The notes below the pieces were generated by a model. That model was not told the DNA's origin, did no database searches, and saw only the letters and a list, made by a program, of their open reading frames with translations. A stretch of 17,946 nt of DNA from Bacteroidales bacterium. Lineage in GTDB: Bacteria > Bacteroidota > Bacteroidia > Bacteroidales > UBA932. This document shows positions 1 through 10,331 of the stretch, piece after piece (position 1 is the stretch's first letter; each line of letters starts with the position of its first letter). The DNA is taken from contig JAEFAI010000038.1 of the NCBI GenBank assembly GCA_016291185.1, forward strand, positions 1 through 17,946. The letters are read 5' to 3'. Made by a program: the position numbers and the translations under genes.

Positions 1-2066
1 TTGTAGCTCAGGCCGCTGTTGGACTGGCCGAGGACCTCGCTGCGCAGGTCGGTGTAGTTCAGGCCGCCGTTCAGGTAGATGCGGGTGGTCGGGCTGGCGT
101 TCCAGTTGATGAAGGCGTTCAGGCCGGTCACGCTGCTGCGGACGATGTTGCCGTAGGTCGTGTTGAGGAGGTTCTGGCTGTCGTAGAAGCTGTAAGAGGA
201 GATGCCGTTTGCGACCAGCTGCTCGCGCAGCGTGAGGTTCACGATCCACTTCGGGCTGTAGAGGTTGTAGACGAGGCTGATGTTGTGGCCGCGCTCGACG
301 TCGAGTTCGCTGTTGCCGTAGCTGCGGGCGGTCGGATCGGAAGTGTCCACGTAGGGGTTGAGGTAGCTGATGCCCGGACGGCTGATGCGCATGTTGTAGG
401 ACAGGCCGATGTTCTGGGTCTGGCTGATGTTGAACTGCAGGCTGGCCGTCGGCACGAGGCTGCCGTACTGCGTGCTGAAGTTATTGCCCTGGCCGGCGGC
501 GTAGGTGACGTTCTGCCAGGTGTGCTCGTAGCGGACGCCGCCGAGCAGGCTCACGGAGCCGAGGGAGACCTTATACTCGGTATAGAGGGCGCCGATGCGG
601 TTGTAGAAGTCGTAGTCCAGGCTGCTGAGCGGATTGAGGGTCCAGGCGGCACCGTCCCACAGGTAGGAGAGCTGGTCGGAGCTGTTGTGGCGGCTGATGA
701 ACTTGGCGCCTGCGCTGAGCGTGCCGGAGATGCCGAGGGGCGTGGTGAAGTCCACCTGGAAGGTGTGGTCGGTGGAGCCCTGCTTGCCGTCCGTCTTGCG
801 GTTGGTCAGGTCGAGGCTGCCCATCAGCTTGCTCCCGAACGTATTCTCGCTCAGCGAGTTGGTCGGAGTGCCGGAGAACTGATAGGAGAAGACCAGGCTG
901 CGGCCGGGGTTGTCGTTCCAGAGGTGCTGGTAGTCGATGCTGGCGGTGATGGCGTTGGAGGTCATCTTGGTCAGGGAGGTGCCGTCGTAGGCGAAGCCGG
1001 TGCCGTAGATGCCGCCGTTCATCGTGGTGGACGTCAGGCCGTCCATCGAGCTGCCCATGTGCATCAGGCCCGCGGTGGCAGAAATGAGATTCTGGTCGTC
1101 AATCTCGTAGCTGGCGCTCAGGTTGCCCATCACCATGGGCATCTTCATCGCGGACTCGCTGTGGGTCGTGGTGGTGCCGCCGGTGGCGCCGAGCATCTCA
1201 CGGGTCACGTCGGTCGTGGTGCCGGGCATGCTCATGTACATGCCGTTGCTGTTGAGGCTCCAGGTGAACTTGCCGGCCTGCTGGGTCAGGAAGAGGCCGC
1301 CGCCACCGCCGCAGGTGCTGCCCATCGCACGGACGGAACCGTAGAAGGCGTCCGCCACGCTCTGGCCGCCCGTGGCTTCGCGGTTGGTCACGAGGTTGAG
1401 CACGCCGCCCACGCCTTCGGCGTCATACTTCACGCCGGGGTTGGTAATAACCTGGATATCTTTAACATAGCTAGCAGGCATCATCTTAAAGATCTGGGAA
1501 GGGTTGCCCGAGAACATCTGACTGGGCTTGCCGTCCACGGTCACCTGGAAGCTGGAGGATCCGTTCACGGTGATGTTGTCCTGGCCGTCCACAGTCACCA
1601 TCGGAACCTTGCGGAGCATGTCGAGGACCGTGGCGGTCTTCGAATCCACGTCGTCGGCCACGTTGTAGCTCATACGATCCACTTCCATTTTTACGAGCGG
1701 ACGCTGTGCGGTCACGGATGCCTCCGCGAGGGACTCGACGTCGTCTTCGATGAGGATGTCACCAAGATCCAACTTCTCCTGGCCGTCCAGGGTGAAGGGG
1801 ACGAGGCGGTCCTGCCGGCCGATACCGGAGAAGAGAAGCGTGTAGCTGCCCTTGCCCGGGAGGGTCTGGGAGAAGTAACCGTCGAGGTCGGTCGTCGTGT
1901 AGGCGATGGGGGTGGTGTCGTCGCCGGAGAAGAACTGCAGAACGGCCGCCGGTTCGCCCTGGCGGGTGAGCGCGTCAAGGACGTCGCCCGTGACGGTGGT
2001 ACGCTGTGCGGAAAGGGCCGTGCAGAAGAGAACGGCGGCCAGAATGGAGGTGAGGATTCGTTTCAT
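1..2066 (-). CDS. TonB-dependent receptor, outer-membrane beta-barrel family (C-terminus cut by window edge)
   Basis: Reading from 2066 leftwards gives 688 open codons with no stop before the edge. The start MKRILTSILAAVLFC and ALSAQ is a signal peptide of about 21 residues. A carboxypeptidase-regulatory-like beta domain follows (about 22-105, with TTTDLDGYF), then a plug-like domain (about 110-230, with MLRKVPMVTVDGQ and NPGVKYDAEGVGGVLNLVT), then a beta-barrel containing the typical RPGISYLNPY motif. This order fits receptors of the OMP_b-brl_3 type, which work with TonB/ExbBD in active uptake or serve as outer-membrane assembly partners. The substrate cannot be told: no SusD-like partner is visible and the left neighbour is missing. 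Early barrel residues (about 270-350) are rich in Met. The start is preceded by an A-rich leader without a Shine-Dalgarno site. The last part of the barrel and the terminal aromatic residue are outside the window. Confidence 0.92.
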   Translation of the reverse strand, partial: MKRILTSILAAVLFCTALSAQRTTVTGDVLDALTRQGEPAAVLQFFSGDDTTPIAYTTTDLDGYFSQTLPGKGSYTLLFSGIGRQDRLVPFTLDGQEKLDLGDILIEDDVESLAEASVTAQRPLVKMEVDRMSYNVADDVDSKTATVLDMLRKVPMVTVDGQDNITVNGSSSFQVTVDGKPSQMFSGNPSQIFKMMPASYVKDIQVITNPGVKYDAEGVGGVLNLVTNREATGGQSVADAFYGSVRAMGSTCGGGGGLFLTQQAGKFTWSLNSNGMYMSMPGTTTDVTREMLGATGGTTTTHSESAMKMPMVMGNLSASYEIDDQNLISATAGLMHMGSSMDGLTSTTMNGGIYGTGFAYDGTSLTKMTSNAITASIDYQHLWNDNPGRSLVFSYQFSGTPTNSLSENTFGSKLMGSLDLTNRKTDGKQGSTDHTFQVDFTTPLGISGTLSAGAKFISRHNSSDQLSYLWDGAAWTLNPLSSLDYDFYNRIGALYTEYKVSLGSVSLLGGVRYEHTWQNVTYAAGQGNNFSTQYGSLVPTASLQFNISQTQNIGLSYNMRISRPGISYLNPYVDTSDPTARSYGNSELDVERGHNISLVYNLYSPKWIVNLTLREQLVANGISSYSFYDSQNLLNTTYGNIVRSSVTGLNAFINWNASPTTRIYLNGGLNYTDLRSEVLGQSNSGLSY

Positions 2067-2091
2067 ATCGCGTTGTTTTTGTTTTCTGCTG

Positions 2092-2122
2092 CAAAATTAC
2101 CCCGCGTAAACCCCTGAGTCAA
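2092..2122 (-). promoter_or_regulatory. Bacteroidota-type promoter of the TonB receptor gene
   Basis: On the minus strand a perfect -7 element TAATTTTG (plus positions 2092-2099) lies exactly 20 bases from a TTG -33 element (plus 2120-2122). This fits the Bacteroidota primary sigma-factor consensus TTG/TTTG-N19-21-TAnnTTTG. The predicted transcript start near 2085 leaves an A-rich leader of roughly 20 bases before the ATG at 2066. The nearest copy of the TTCGACGAA repeat begins only six bases upstream of the -33 element. The start site itself is inferred. Confidence 0.8.
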
Positions 2123-2128
2123 TGAACT

Positions 2129-2199
2129 TTCGACAAACACCCTTTTCCCTTCGACGAAAAATCGGCCCGTTCGACGAAGCGCCGTTTCGCTTCGACGAA
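2129..2199. promoter_or_regulatory. Four phased 9-bp palindromic repeats (TTCGACGAA), probable operator array
   Basis: TTCGACAAA is at 2129-2137 and TTCGACGAA at 2150-2158, 2170-2178 and 2191-2199. The start-to-start spacings are 21, 20 and 21 bases, about two helical turns, so all copies face the same side of the DNA. Each full copy is an odd palindrome (TTCG-A-CGAA). The array lies just upstream of the -33 element of the TonB receptor promoter, with centres roughly 48, 69, 89 and 110 bases before the predicted transcript start, a layout typical of activator sites. The spacing and the minus-strand reading CCGTTCGTC at the outermost copy resemble LytTR-domain regulators such as AlgR, but the regulator is inferred. 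The outermost copy is also inside an 8-bp inverted repeat (GCGCCGTT 2179-2186, AACGGCGC 2198-2205). I found no other exact TTCGACGAA by eye in the window. Confidence 0.7.
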
Positions 2200-2220
2200 C
2201 GGCGCCGAAGAAAGCGGAAG

Positions 2221-2304
2221 GCAGGGGCAGAAACAGCTCAATTTGCCCCTGGCAGCAAGAAAAATGAGTTGCCAGGGGCAAAACAACAGCTTTTTGCCCC
2301 TGGC
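2221..2304. repeat. Alternating inverted repeats of a GCCAGGGGCAA motif, two mutually exclusive 13-bp stems
   Basis: Three good copies of the motif occur in alternating orientation: TTTGCCCCTGGCA (2242-2254), TGCCAGGGGCAAAA (2270-2283) and TTTTGCCCCTGGC (2292-2304). An imperfect fourth, GCAGGGGCA, is at 2221-2229. The middle copy can form a perfect 13-bp stem with the left copy (15-base loop) or with the right copy (8-base loop). The block lies upstream of both divergent promoters, so neither promoter would transcribe it. It is more likely a set of DNA sites, a remnant of a palindromic repeat, or part of an unseen small transcript than a leader attenuator. It resembles the arm TTGCCCCAGG of the element in the ligA tail at 9 of 10 positions, which may be chance. 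Confidence 0.65.
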
Positions 2305-2323
2305 TTCCACTTAGCCCGTCAGG

Positions 2324-4573
<2,250 letters not shown>

Positions 4574-4582
4574 GAAGACACG

Positions 4583-5518
4583 ATGAAGATAACCAGTAAG
4601 ATAACGGACCTTTTCAGCGACCGGATCTGGACCCTCGACACCAGGGGGAGTTCCAGGTTCTACGCCTGGGTGGTCCGCACCTGGAAGATCATCCGCATCA
4701 CCTTCAAGACCTTCACGGAGAACCGGATGGGCTTCCAGTGCGTGTCGCTAAGCTACTTCATCACCCTGGCCCTTGTCCCCTCGCTCGCCTTTGCCTTCGC
4801 GGTCACGGGCGGTCTGGGGCTGGACAACAAGATCACCCAGGTCCTCCAGATACTCCTCCCCTCGCATCCCGAGATCGTCACGATGCTCTCCGAGAAAGCC
4901 GGCAACATCATCACCGGCGCCCAGGGCGGCGGGCTGGGGCTCGTCTCCGCCCTGATGTTCCTCTGGGCCATCCTCTGGATGATGTTCCAGGTGGAACGCG
5001 TGTTCAACAATGTCTGGGGCATCCTCAAGATCCCCCGCAAGCTCTACAAGCGTTTCGGTTTCTACTTCCTCGTACTGATCCTGGCCCCCTTCATCCTGAT
5101 CATCTTCGGCTCCGGCATCGTTTACGCCACCAACATGACGGACCTCTTCGGCCTGGACCTGAAAGAAGTCCGGGGCCTGTTCAAGTGGCTCGGCAACATC
5201 ATCTTCTACGCTATTCTCGTGGGCACCCTCACGGTCATGTACAAATACATCCCGGCCACCTACGTCCGGCCCAAGTACGCCTTCTGGGCCGCCCTGATCG
5301 CCGGCGTGATCTTTATGCTCTTCCAGCACCTCTACCTGCACACGCAGATGTTCGTGGGACGCCTCAACCAGGCCTACGGACTCCTCGCCGCCGTCCCGCT
5401 CTTCCTGATCTGGCTGAATTTCAGCTGGCAGATTATCATCTACGGGGCGCAGTTGACTTATAGTTTCCAGAATGTCGATCAATATAATGTCTCCGCGTGG
5501 GACACTGAAAACAAATAA
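4583..5518 (+). CDS. YihY/BrkB family integral membrane protein
   Basis: The product has 311 residues: an amphipathic N-terminal part (about 1-50), then roughly six hydrophobic segments (near 52-76, 120-135, 158-180, 205-222, 231-250 and 275-290). Motifs such as SLSYFITLALVPSLAFAFA and LLAAVPLFLIWLNFSWQIII, and the polar-lined final helix ending in GAQLTYSFQN, are typical of the YihY/BrkB family (once annotated as RNase BN). The molecular role of this family is not settled. The gene starts nine bases after ligA and its TAA overlaps the ATG of the next gene by one base (TAATG), so translational coupling with rel/spoT is likely. The length is normal for the family. Confidence 0.9.
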   Translation: MKITSKITDLFSDRIWTLDTRGSSRFYAWVVRTWKIIRITFKTFTENRMGFQCVSLSYFITLALVPSLAFAFAVTGGLGLDNKITQVLQILLPSHPEIVTMLSEKAGNIITGAQGGGLGLVSALMFLWAILWMMFQVERVFNNVWGILKIPRKLYKRFGFYFLVLILAPFILIIFGSGIVYATNMTDLFGLDLKEVRGLFKWLGNIIFYAILVGTLTVMYKYIPATYVRPKYAFWAALIAGVIFMLFQHLYLHTQMFVGRLNQAYGLLAAVPLFLIWLNFSWQIIIYGAQLTYSFQNVDQYNVSAWDTENK

Positions 5519-7707
5519 TGAGTTTCTCCCAGTTCACACCCGATGATTTCCGCCTCATCGACGAGGAATACACCTCGCTGATGGAGGTCGCCGCCAAGCG
5601 CTGTAAAGACAAAGAAGAGGTGGAGATCGTCCGGAAGGCCTTCCAGTTCGCCAACCAGGCCCACAAAAACGTCCGCCGCCGCTCGGGCGAGCCGTACATG
5701 CTGCATCCGATTGCCGTCGCCAAGATCGTCGTCACGGAGATCGGTCTGGGCTGCAAATCCATCTGCGCCGCCCTGCTGCACGACGTCGTCGAAGACACCG
5801 CCTACACGGTGGACGACATCCGCAACCTCTTCGGCGACAAGATCGCGACCCTGGTGGACGGCCTCACCAAGATCAAGACCGTGTTGGACAACGAAGACCG
5901 CAAAGGCGAAGCGGCCAGCACGGAGAGCCTCCAGGCGGAGAACTTCAAACGCATCCTGCTGACCCTCAACGACGACGTCCGCGTCGTGCTGATCAAGCTC
6001 GCGGACCGGCTGCACAACTGCCGCACCATCGAATACATGCCCGAGCACAAGCGGGACAAGATCCTCTCCGAAACGATGTTCATCTTCATTCCGCTGGCGC
6101 ACCGGCTCGGCCTGTACAGCGTCAAGTCCGAAATGGAGAACATCTGGCTCCGCTACAAGGAACCCGAGGACTACCGCCGCATCACCGAGCGCATCAAGGG
6201 CAACATCGCCGTGCGCGATAAGGACATCGACACCTTCATCGCGCCCATCGAAGAGGCGCTCAAGGAGGCCGGATACAAGTTTGAAGTCAAGAAGCGCATC
6301 AAGACCCCGTACTCCATCTGGTACAAGATGCGCACGAAGCAGGTCCCCTTCGAGCAGATCTACGACCTTTACGCCGTCCGCATCATCTTCGACCCTTCCG
6401 ACAACAACGTCCAGACCGAACGCGGCCAGGCTTATCTGATCTTCTCGACCGTCACGCACCTCTACCGCGAGAACCTCTCCCGGCGCCGCGACTGGATCTC
6501 CCAGCCCAAGAGCAACGGCTACGAAGCCCTGCACTGCACCCTGATGAGCCGTTCCGGCTTCTGGGTCGAAGTGCAGATCCGCTCCCGCCGCATGGACGAC
6601 ATCGCCGAGAAGGGTATCGCCGCCCACTGGGCCTACAAGAACGACGGCTACATATCCGAGAACGACTCCGAGATGGACAAGTGGCTCGCGGAGGTCCAGG
6701 ACATCCTGCTGAGCGACGACCTGAGCGCCCTGGAGCTGCTGGACATCATCCACAAGGACCTGGTCAGCAGCGAGATCGTGGTCTTCACGCCCAAGGGCGA
6801 ACAGCGCGCGATCCGCGGCGGCGCCACGGCTCTTGACTTCGCCTACCAGATCCACACGGAGATCGGCAACCGGGCCATCGCGGCCAAGGTAAACATGAAA
6901 CTCGTTCCCCTCTCGCACAGCCTCAAGGCCGGCGACCAGGTGGAAATCATCACCGCGGAAAACGCCCGGCCCAAGATGGAATGGGTGTCCTTCCTGCACA
7001 CGCGCTATGCGCGCAACCGCGTCATCGAATACTTCCGGCGCGACTTCGACGCCATCGCGCGCGAAGGCGAGCGCATCTTCGAGGAACGTGTCCGCCTGAT
7101 GGGGCTCCAGAACACCCGGGAGCTGGTGCGCAAGTTCCAGGACTACACCCAGCTCAACGACGAGGACGAACTCTTCTTCCGCATCGGTCTGGGCTTGCTC
7201 GGCCCGGAGGAATTCAAGGCCATCATTGACGAAAAAGACCTTTCCACGGGCCAGAAACGCAAATTCTCGCTCCACGAAGACAACGCACACCCGATCGAAT
7301 ACAAGATCGCCGAGTGCTGCCACCCGATCCCCGGCGACCCGGTGATCGGATTCTCGATGAGCGACAACCTGGTCATCGTGCACAAAAAGTCCTGCCCGGT
7401 CGCGGAAAGCCTCGCCAGCAAATACGGCAACCGCATGGTGGTCCCGCAGTGGGGCGCCGTCCAGCAGGAGTATCCGATCCGCATCTCGCTGCGCGGCATT
7501 GACCGCGTCGGTATGCTCAGCGACATCTCCAGCTTCATCTCCCAGACCCTCGGGATCAACATCCGCAAGCTCCAGCTCTCCACGGAGGCAGGCCTGTTCG
7601 AGGGATTCATCGAACTGCTCGTCCGCGACAAGAAGAACCTGGAGCGGATGGTGGAAGGTCTCTCCAGAATCGACGGCGTCCAGGACGTCGTCCGCACTGA
7701 CATTTGA
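5518..7707 (+). CDS. Rel/SpoT (RSH) family (p)ppGpp synthetase/hydrolase
   Basis: This 729-residue long RSH enzyme makes and breaks the alarmone (p)ppGpp in the stringent response. The N-terminal HD hydrolase domain has His63, His88-Asp89 in LLHDVVEDT, and Asp163 in KLADRLHN, so hydrolase activity is expected. The synthetase domain has YDLYAVRIIFD (Asp283), SQPKSNGYEALHCTL and VEVQIR (Glu351), so synthesis is expected too. A TGS domain follows at about 419-480, a Cys600-Cys601 zinc-finger/RIS region (AECCHPIPGDPVIGF) and a C-terminal ACT domain (about 652-729). This is the complete bifunctional arrangement, hence no choice between relA and spoT. The start overlaps the stop of the YihY gene by one base. 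Confidence 0.96.
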   Translation: MSFSQFTPDDFRLIDEEYTSLMEVAAKRCKDKEEVEIVRKAFQFANQAHKNVRRRSGEPYMLHPIAVAKIVVTEIGLGCKSICAALLHDVVEDTAYTVDDIRNLFGDKIATLVDGLTKIKTVLDNEDRKGEAASTESLQAENFKRILLTLNDDVRVVLIKLADRLHNCRTIEYMPEHKRDKILSETMFIFIPLAHRLGLYSVKSEMENIWLRYKEPEDYRRITERIKGNIAVRDKDIDTFIAPIEEALKEAGYKFEVKKRIKTPYSIWYKMRTKQVPFEQIYDLYAVRIIFDPSDNNVQTERGQAYLIFSTVTHLYRENLSRRRDWISQPKSNGYEALHCTLMSRSGFWVEVQIRSRRMDDIAEKGIAAHWAYKNDGYISENDSEMDKWLAEVQDILLSDDLSALELLDIIHKDLVSSEIVVFTPKGEQRAIRGGATALDFAYQIHTEIGNRAIAAKVNMKLVPLSHSLKAGDQVEIITAENARPKMEWVSFLHTRYARNRVIEYFRRDFDAIAREGERIFEERVRLMGLQNTRELVRKFQDYTQLNDEDELFFRIGLGLLGPEEFKAIIDEKDLSTGQKRKFSLHEDNAHPIEYKIAECCHPIPGDPVIGFSMSDNLVIVHKKSCPVAESLASKYGNRMVVPQWGAVQQEYPIRISLRGIDRVGMLSDISSFISQTLGINIRKLQLSTEAGLFEGFIELLVRDKKNLERMVEGLSRIDGVQDVVRTDI

Positions 7708-7711
7708 TGCC

Positions 7712-9496
7712 ATGAAGAGATTCCTCCCCCTGCTGATCATCGTCGGCGCCTGCCTGCTGCCGCTCTTCTTCCCCTCCTGCGCCAACACGACGCAGGCCCC
7801 GTCCGGCGGCAAGAAGGACACCATTCCCCCGCTCATCATCGACATCAAGCCCCTGCCAGGCGCGGTGGACGTACCCCTGGAGGGCGCCAACTTCGTATTC
7901 ACCTTCAACGAATACGTCACCATCAAGACGCCCGCGAACATCTTCCTGTCGCCGCCCCAGAAGCGCCAGCCCAAAGCCCGTCTGCGCGGGCGCAGCCTGC
8001 TAGTCTCCTTCGAAGAGCCGCTGCAGCCCGAGACCACCTACACCATCACCTTCACGAACGCCATCGCCGACGCCAACGAGGGCAATATGTTCCCGGGCTA
8101 CACCTACGTCTTCTCCACCGGGTCGAAGATCGACTCGATGATGATCACGGGCACCGTCGTGGACTGCCAGACCCTTGCGCCCGTCAAGGACGCAACCGTG
8201 CTCCTGCACCGGGATCTTGCGGACTCCGCTGCCCTGCTGCACCGCCCATACGCCGCGGTCAAAACCGACGACTGGGGCTTCTTCGCCCTACCCTTCATCC
8301 AGGACACCGTCTATCGGCTCTACGCCATCAAGGACGCGAACAACGACAACATCTACGACCCCGGCACGGACAACATCGCCTTCATCGACTCGCTCGTCCG
8401 TCCGGTAATGATCGCGAACGACACCGTCCCGGAAATGCTCAAATACGACATGCTCGACACGCTGCGCTGCCAGGCGCGCCGCAGCGAACACGAGCTGAAG
8501 CTCTTCCGCGAGAAGCCGAGCCGACAGTTCATCGTGAACAAGGTGCGCACGTCCGAGCGTTCCGCCTACATCACCTTCCAGGCCCCCGGTGCCTGGATCG
8601 ACTCCCTGTGGATCCGCGGCTACCGCGCCGACCAGCTCATCAGCCAGTTCAACATCCTGCAAGACAGCCTGGAGCTCTGGATCAACAGCCGCCGGGCCGC
8701 GCCGGACACGATGCAACTCTATGTCAACTACCGCAAGACGGACTCCCTGGGCCGGCTGACGCCGACGCAGGAAATCGTCCGCCTCCCCCTCCCGCAGAAC
8801 AAGCGGACCTACTCCAAGACTTCGCGCCGCGAGCTCAAGCGCGACGACACGACCTGCGTCTATACCTTCACGGCCGCCCCGGAGACCGTGGAGCAGAACG
8901 GCTTCGAACTCGAGTTCCGCAATCCGATTATCCTGGAGCACTTTGACTCCGTGAAATTTTACGCGATCAACACCCGGCAGAGGCAGAGCCGTGCCGAGTT
9001 TACCGTCGAGCGGGACAGCCTCAACCTGCGGCGCTACGTCCTGCGTCCGAAAGACCGGCTGATGCCGGGCTTTGAATACCAGATGAAGCTCCCCTACCGG
9101 GCATTCCGCGACATCAACGGCTTCTGGTCCGACAGCACCGTGGTCAAGGTCAGCCTCCCCAGCGACGAATCGCTGAGCACGCTGGACCTCGAGCTCAGCG
9201 GCGTGGACCGCAAGCTCATCGTGGACCTGCTGGGCGAGAAGCGCGACAAGGTCCTCCGCAGCTTTGTGACGGACCGCGACGGCACCCTGCACTTCCCCTA
9301 CATCAAGGCCGGCCGCTACAGCATCCGCATCACGGAGGACCGCAACCGCAACGCTATCATCGACACCGGCTCGCTCCTGGAGCACCGCCAGCCCGAGCAG
9401 GTCGTCTACCTGGACTTCTCCGGCAGCAATTACCTCAACATCCCCGCCAGCGTCGAGCTCACGCAGAGCATCGACATCAGCACCCTGTTCCATTGA
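7712..9496 (+). CDS. Lipoprotein with N-terminal Ig-like domain
   Basis: The ATG at 7712 gives a 594-residue product. It starts with a lipoprotein signal, MKRFLPLLIIV and then FPSC, with lipid-carrying Cys23. The following SGGKKDTIPP and an Ig-like domain (about 35-130, with PLEGANFVFTFNEYV and the TTYTITFTNAIAD strand) match a common Bacteroidota lipoprotein family with an SbsA-type Ig domain. A beta-sandwich like a carboxypeptidase regulatory domain follows (about 145-230, ending DANNDNIYDPG). A similar Asp/Asn-rich loop, EDRNRNAIIDTG, is near the C-terminus. It probably faces the periplasm or cell surface; its function is unknown. An upstream extension in the same frame overlaps rel/spoT and lacks a signal peptide, so this start is preferred. 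It lies four bases after the rel/spoT stop. Confidence 0.88.
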   Translation: MKRFLPLLIIVGACLLPLFFPSCANTTQAPSGGKKDTIPPLIIDIKPLPGAVDVPLEGANFVFTFNEYVTIKTPANIFLSPPQKRQPKARLRGRSLLVSFEEPLQPETTYTITFTNAIADANEGNMFPGYTYVFSTGSKIDSMMITGTVVDCQTLAPVKDATVLLHRDLADSAALLHRPYAAVKTDDWGFFALPFIQDTVYRLYAIKDANNDNIYDPGTDNIAFIDSLVRPVMIANDTVPEMLKYDMLDTLRCQARRSEHELKLFREKPSRQFIVNKVRTSERSAYITFQAPGAWIDSLWIRGYRADQLISQFNILQDSLELWINSRRAAPDTMQLYVNYRKTDSLGRLTPTQEIVRLPLPQNKRTYSKTSRRELKRDDTTCVYTFTAAPETVEQNGFELEFRNPIILEHFDSVKFYAINTRQRQSRAEFTVERDSLNLRRYVLRPKDRLMPGFEYQMKLPYRAFRDINGFWSDSTVVKVSLPSDESLSTLDLELSGVDRKLIVDLLGEKRDKVLRSFVTDRDGTLHFPYIKAGRYSIRITEDRNRNAIIDTGSLLEHRQPEQVVYLDFSGSNYLNIPASVELTQSIDISTLFH

Positions 9497-9500
9497 TGCC

Positions 9501-10331
9501 ATGCGTAGAATCCTGACTCTCCTCCTGCTGACCTTCCTGGCCGCCGCCGGCGCCCGGGCGCAAGAAGTCACCTTCGACGCCGATTCGCTCGTCGCCGAAG
9601 CACCGGGCAAGAAGGCGCTCATCAACGACTACGTGATGATCGGCGTCAACTACGGCGTCTCCTTCTCCAATATGTTCTACAGCCCGTCCCGGCACAACCG
9701 GGCCTGGCAGTTCAATCCCAACTACGTCAGCGTCACCTTCACGAAGTACAGCAAGATGTTCGACAACATCCCCATGTTCGGCCTCGTGGTGGGTGTGGCG
9801 CATGGCTACGAGGGCTTCGGCTTCCTGCGCGACCCCGATACAGGGCGTTCGCAGGAGCTGGACGGTGCCGAGCAGGGCACGATCGAAGTTTTCGAGATTC
9901 CTGCGCTGGCACAGATCCACGTGGACTTCCACCCCGCCAAGATCATGGCCAACGTGGGCGTGTACGGCGGCTGGCGCAACAGCATTTCGCGCAGCGGCCC
10001 CAACCTGGAGCCGGAATTCGCCAACGCCTTCCGCTCCTACGAGAACCGCTGGGAATACGGTCTGCAGGGCGGCGCTGGCTTCGCGCTGATGTTCGACCCG
10101 GTGGAGATCCATTTCAACGCCCTGCTCCGCTGGTCCTGGTCCTCGCTTTACGCGCCGGACTACGCCAGCAAGTATTATTACCGCTACGCCTATCCGCTCG
10201 ACATCATGGCCACGGTGGGCGTGCATTTCCAGTTGACCAAACGCTCCGGCAAGACCACCAAGGCCCTTCGCCGGCAGGCGAAAGAAATCGTATATGGCTC
10301 GCATACAGACGCTTCCGGTTCGGGTCGGTGA
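9501..10331 (+). CDS. Secreted protein, probable outer-membrane beta-barrel, function unknown
   Basis: The 276-residue product starts with a signal peptide of about 20 residues (MRRILTLLLLTFLAAAGARA, cut before QEV). The rest is rich in aromatic residues and short alternating segments such as YVMIGVNYGVSFSNMFY, MANVGVYGGWRN and YGLQGGAGFALMF, as in 8- to 12-stranded barrels of PorT or outer-membrane-protein type. I cannot assign a named family. The start is four bases after the lipoprotein stop, in the same TGATGCCATG context as the gene before. The last 38 bases overlap the start of ispG. Its tail (KEIVYGSHTDASGSGR) lacks the usual final aromatic residue, so the original stop may have been further upstream. 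Confidence 0.78.
   Translation: MRRILTLLLLTFLAAAGARAQEVTFDADSLVAEAPGKKALINDYVMIGVNYGVSFSNMFYSPSRHNRAWQFNPNYVSVTFTKYSKMFDNIPMFGLVVGVAHGYEGFGFLRDPDTGRSQELDGAEQGTIEVFEIPALAQIHVDFHPAKIMANVGVYGGWRNSISRSGPNLEPEFANAFRSYENRWEYGLQGGAGFALMFDPVEIHFNALLRWSWSSLYAPDYASKYYYRYAYPLDIMATVGVHFQLTKRSGKTTKALRRQAKEIVYGSHTDASGSGR

Noticed and set aside
285..2117. Long plus-strand open frame (610 codons) opposite the TonB receptor
   Set aside because: It is an antisense shadow of a GC-rich gene: Ala/Gly/Val/His-rich, no domain, no promoter. The minus strand has signal peptide, plug and barrel motifs.
2129..2304. Degenerate CRISPR array
   Set aside because: Units are only 9-13 bases, spacers are 11-15 bases, and no cas gene is near; operator or palindromic repeats fit better.
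5479..8037. Minus-strand open frame of 852 codons opposite rel/spoT and the next gene
   Set aside because: It spans two real genes and a gene junction, and its Asp/Val/Leu-rich product mirrors the codon bias of the plus-strand genes. No recognisable domain.
8288..9625. Minus-strand frame of 445 codons opposite the Ig-like lipoprotein
   Set aside because: Shadow frame; the plus strand has a lipobox and family motifs, and the shadow crosses into the next gene.
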